Shown: positions 62,650 to 64,000 of the stretch, piece by piece | Numbering within the stretch: the stretch's first letter is position 1 | Layout of the letters: each line of letters opens with the position of its first letter | Assembly (NCBI GenBank): GCA_964615365.1 | Contig: CAZTOU010000006.1 | Coordinates: forward strand, 1-64,000 | Source of the DNA: CAVXZE01 sp964615365 | GTDB lineage: Bacteria; Myxococcota_A; UBA9160; UBA6930 | Reading direction: 5' to 3' | DNA length: 64,000 nucleotides | Program-made: the position numbers and the translations under genes | Notes under the pieces: model-generated | The model's input: only the letters and a program-made list of their open reading frames with translations | Databases searched by the model: none | What the model was told of the DNA's origin: nothing

Positions 62650-64000
62650 ATGCGCTGGTCGCAAGCATTCATCCCGACGCTGCGCGAGGACCCGGCCGAT
62701 GCCGAGGCGCCGAGCCACAAGCTCCTGCTGCGCGCCGGCTTCGTCCGCCAGCTCATGACCGGCGCCTACTCGCTTCTGCCTCTGGGACTGCGCGTGGCGT
62801 CCAAGATCGAAGGGATCATCCGCGAGGAGATGAATCGAATCGGCGGCCAGGAGTTCAGCCTCCCCGCCCTGCATCCCGCTGAGCTCTGGCAGAAGTCCGG
62901 CCGCTGGGATCTGTTCGGCGAGGAGCTCTTCCGGCTGCGCGACCGCCATGGCGCCGAGTTCTGTCTGGGCATGACCCACGAGGAGGTCTTCGCCACGATC
63001 GCCGCGGAGCTGCGTTCGTACAAGGAGCTGCCCCAGATCTGGTACCAGTTCCAGACCAAGTTCCGCGACGAGGCGCGTCCCAAGTCCGGTCTGCTGCGGG
63101 TGCGCGAGTTCCTGATGAAGGATGCCTACTCCCTCGACTTCACCGAAGAGGGACTGGATCACGCCTTCCAGCTGCACTTCGAAGCCTACCGACGCATTTT
63201 CGAGCGATGCGGTCTCGATACCATCGCGGTCGAGGCTTCCTCCGGTGCCATGGGCGGCAGCGAATCGATCGAGTTCATGATCCCGAGCGACGCGGGAGAG
63301 GACTGGATCGCCTCCTGCGATGGCTGCGGCTATGCCGCCAATACCGAGAAGGCCACCTCGGGCCTGATCCCTGTGGAGGATGCGCCCGCGCTGGATGTTC
63401 CCGAGAAGTTTCCGACCCCGGGCATCCGGACCATCGAGGATCTGGCCCGCTTCGAGGGCGGTGCGGCACCGGAGCGGCAGATCAAGACCCTCGTCTACCT
63501 GATCGACGGGGAGACCACGCTGGTACTGCTGCGCGGCGACCATGCGCTCGTCGAGCAGAAGCTGCTCGACGGGACGGGGGCCACCGAACTCCGCCCTGCG
63601 GCGCCCGACGAGGTTCGTGCCGCGCTGGGTGCCGGGCCCGGGAGCCTGGGTGCCGTGGGCGTGAAGGACCACCCTGTTCTCGCCGACCTGGCGCTTCGCG
63701 GCCGCACCGGCATGACCACGGGTGCAAACCAGGACGATTTCCACCTGCGCGGCGTGGACGTGGACCGCGACATTCAGGCGAGCCGGTGGCTCGATCTTCG
63801 GGAGGTCGCCGAGGGCGACCTCTGTCCCGCCTGTGAAGCGCCGCTCAGCGTCCGCAAGACCATCGAGGTGGGCCACGTCTTCAAGCTGGGAACGAAGTAC
63901 AGCGAGGCGCTTCGGGCTCTGGTTCAGGATGAAGCGGGCGAGGCTCGCCCCATCATCATGGGCTCCTACGGGATCGGGATCGGTCGCAGCATGGCTTCGG
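62650..64000 (+). CDS. proS: Prolyl-tRNA synthetase (3' truncated by the window end)
   Basis: 450 codons are present of a normal length near 570. The class II motif 1-2 region includes LMTGAYSLLPLGLR, FCLGMTHEEVF and FRDEARPKSGLLRVREFLMKDAYSLD. An editing (INS) domain between motifs 2 and 3 (residues about 215-380, including the KHD-like VKDHPVLADL) marks the bacterial-type ProS. The frame ends in GSYGIGIGRSMAS, the GIGR motif 3, with the anticodon-binding domain beyond the window. ATG 62650 has GGAGGGAGGG directly upstream. Confidence 0.95.
   Translation, partial: MRWSQAFIPTLREDPADAEAPSHKLLLRAGFVRQLMTGAYSLLPLGLRVASKIEGIIREEMNRIGGQEFSLPALHPAELWQKSGRWDLFGEELFRLRDRHGAEFCLGMTHEEVFATIAAELRSYKELPQIWYQFQTKFRDEARPKSGLLRVREFLMKDAYSLDFTEEGLDHAFQLHFEAYRRIFERCGLDTIAVEASSGAMGGSESIEFMIPSDAGEDWIASCDGCGYAANTEKATSGLIPVEDAPALDVPEKFPTPGIRTIEDLARFEGGAAPERQIKTLVYLIDGETTLVLLRGDHALVEQKLLDGTGATELRPAAPDEVRAALGAGPGSLGAVGVKDHPVLADLALRGRTGMTTGANQDDFHLRGVDVDRDIQASRWLDLREVAEGDLCPACEAPLSVRKTIEVGHVFKLGTKYSEALRALVQDEAGEARPIIMGSYGIGIGRSMAS

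Overview
The window reads as a chromosomal segment of an uncultured, GC-rich, Gram-negative bacterium. Pal, an LpxL-type acyltransferase and many lipoproteins indicate an outer membrane. The two runs of exactly ten Ns, both inside palindromic repeats, suggest a metagenome-derived scaffold. F420 genes (cofG, cofH), a eukaryote-like one-chain carboxylase and the repeat style recall the former deltaproteobacterial groups (Myxococcota, Desulfobacterota or Binatota-like). That placement is an inference from gene content; there is no rRNA here to test it. I saw no rRNA, tRNA, CRISPR array, transposase or prophage gene.

Layout. 0-1.5 kb: a palindromic repeat, a cysteine-containing hypothetical protein and pal. 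1.6-14.2 kb: plus-strand genes for a TPP enzyme, a DnaQ-DinG exonuclease/helicase, two short-chain dehydrogenases, an 1871-residue biotin-dependent carboxylase and methionine aminopeptidase. 14.2-17.7 kb: the first assembly gap, argD (minus), folB, a lipid A-type acyltransferase and an SH3 lipoprotein. 17.7-25.6 kb: a GGDEF sensor, cofG-cofH, a divergent DnaA with a large upstream intergenic region, an M48/SprT-like protease, a 67-residue protein and a YiiX-like permuted papain-fold hydrolase. 25.8-30.5 kb: thiC behind a TPP riboswitch, a lipoprotein resembling the CcmI C-terminal domain, and a CLC chloride protein. 30.6-40.2 kb: NUDIX, a 2-oxoacid decarboxylase, an MFS carrier, a CinA-type protein, the second assembly gap, aroC, smr, mutY, an M23 peptidase and a histidine phosphatase. 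40.3-47.5 kb: typA, then a TPP lyase / acyl-CoA ligase / sodium symporter cassette of visibly lower GC. 47.5-53.5 kb: a phosphoesterase, a VanZ-like protein, a polyprenyl-phosphate sugar transferase, a PIG-L deacetylase and a VWA protein. 53.5-64 kb: a Gfo/Idh oxidoreductase, acs, Xaa-Pro aminopeptidase, a predicted beta-propeller lipoprotein, RNase D, an IclR regulator translationally coupled to a class IV aminotransferase, and proS running off the end.

Most of the window is housekeeping and cofactor metabolism. Points that deserve attention are: a full-length DnaA whose predicted arginine finger and base-reading residues are replaced; the one-chain carboxylase behind two FabG-like reductases; two families of dispersed repeats at gene junctions, one abutting start codons and supplying coding ends; a DnaQ-DinG fusion that keeps the Fe-S cysteines; a CLC protein with valine at the proton-glutamate position; and a leader-tight TPP riboswitch. 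No obvious new defence or biosynthetic system is visible, so the interest lies mainly in these individual oddities.
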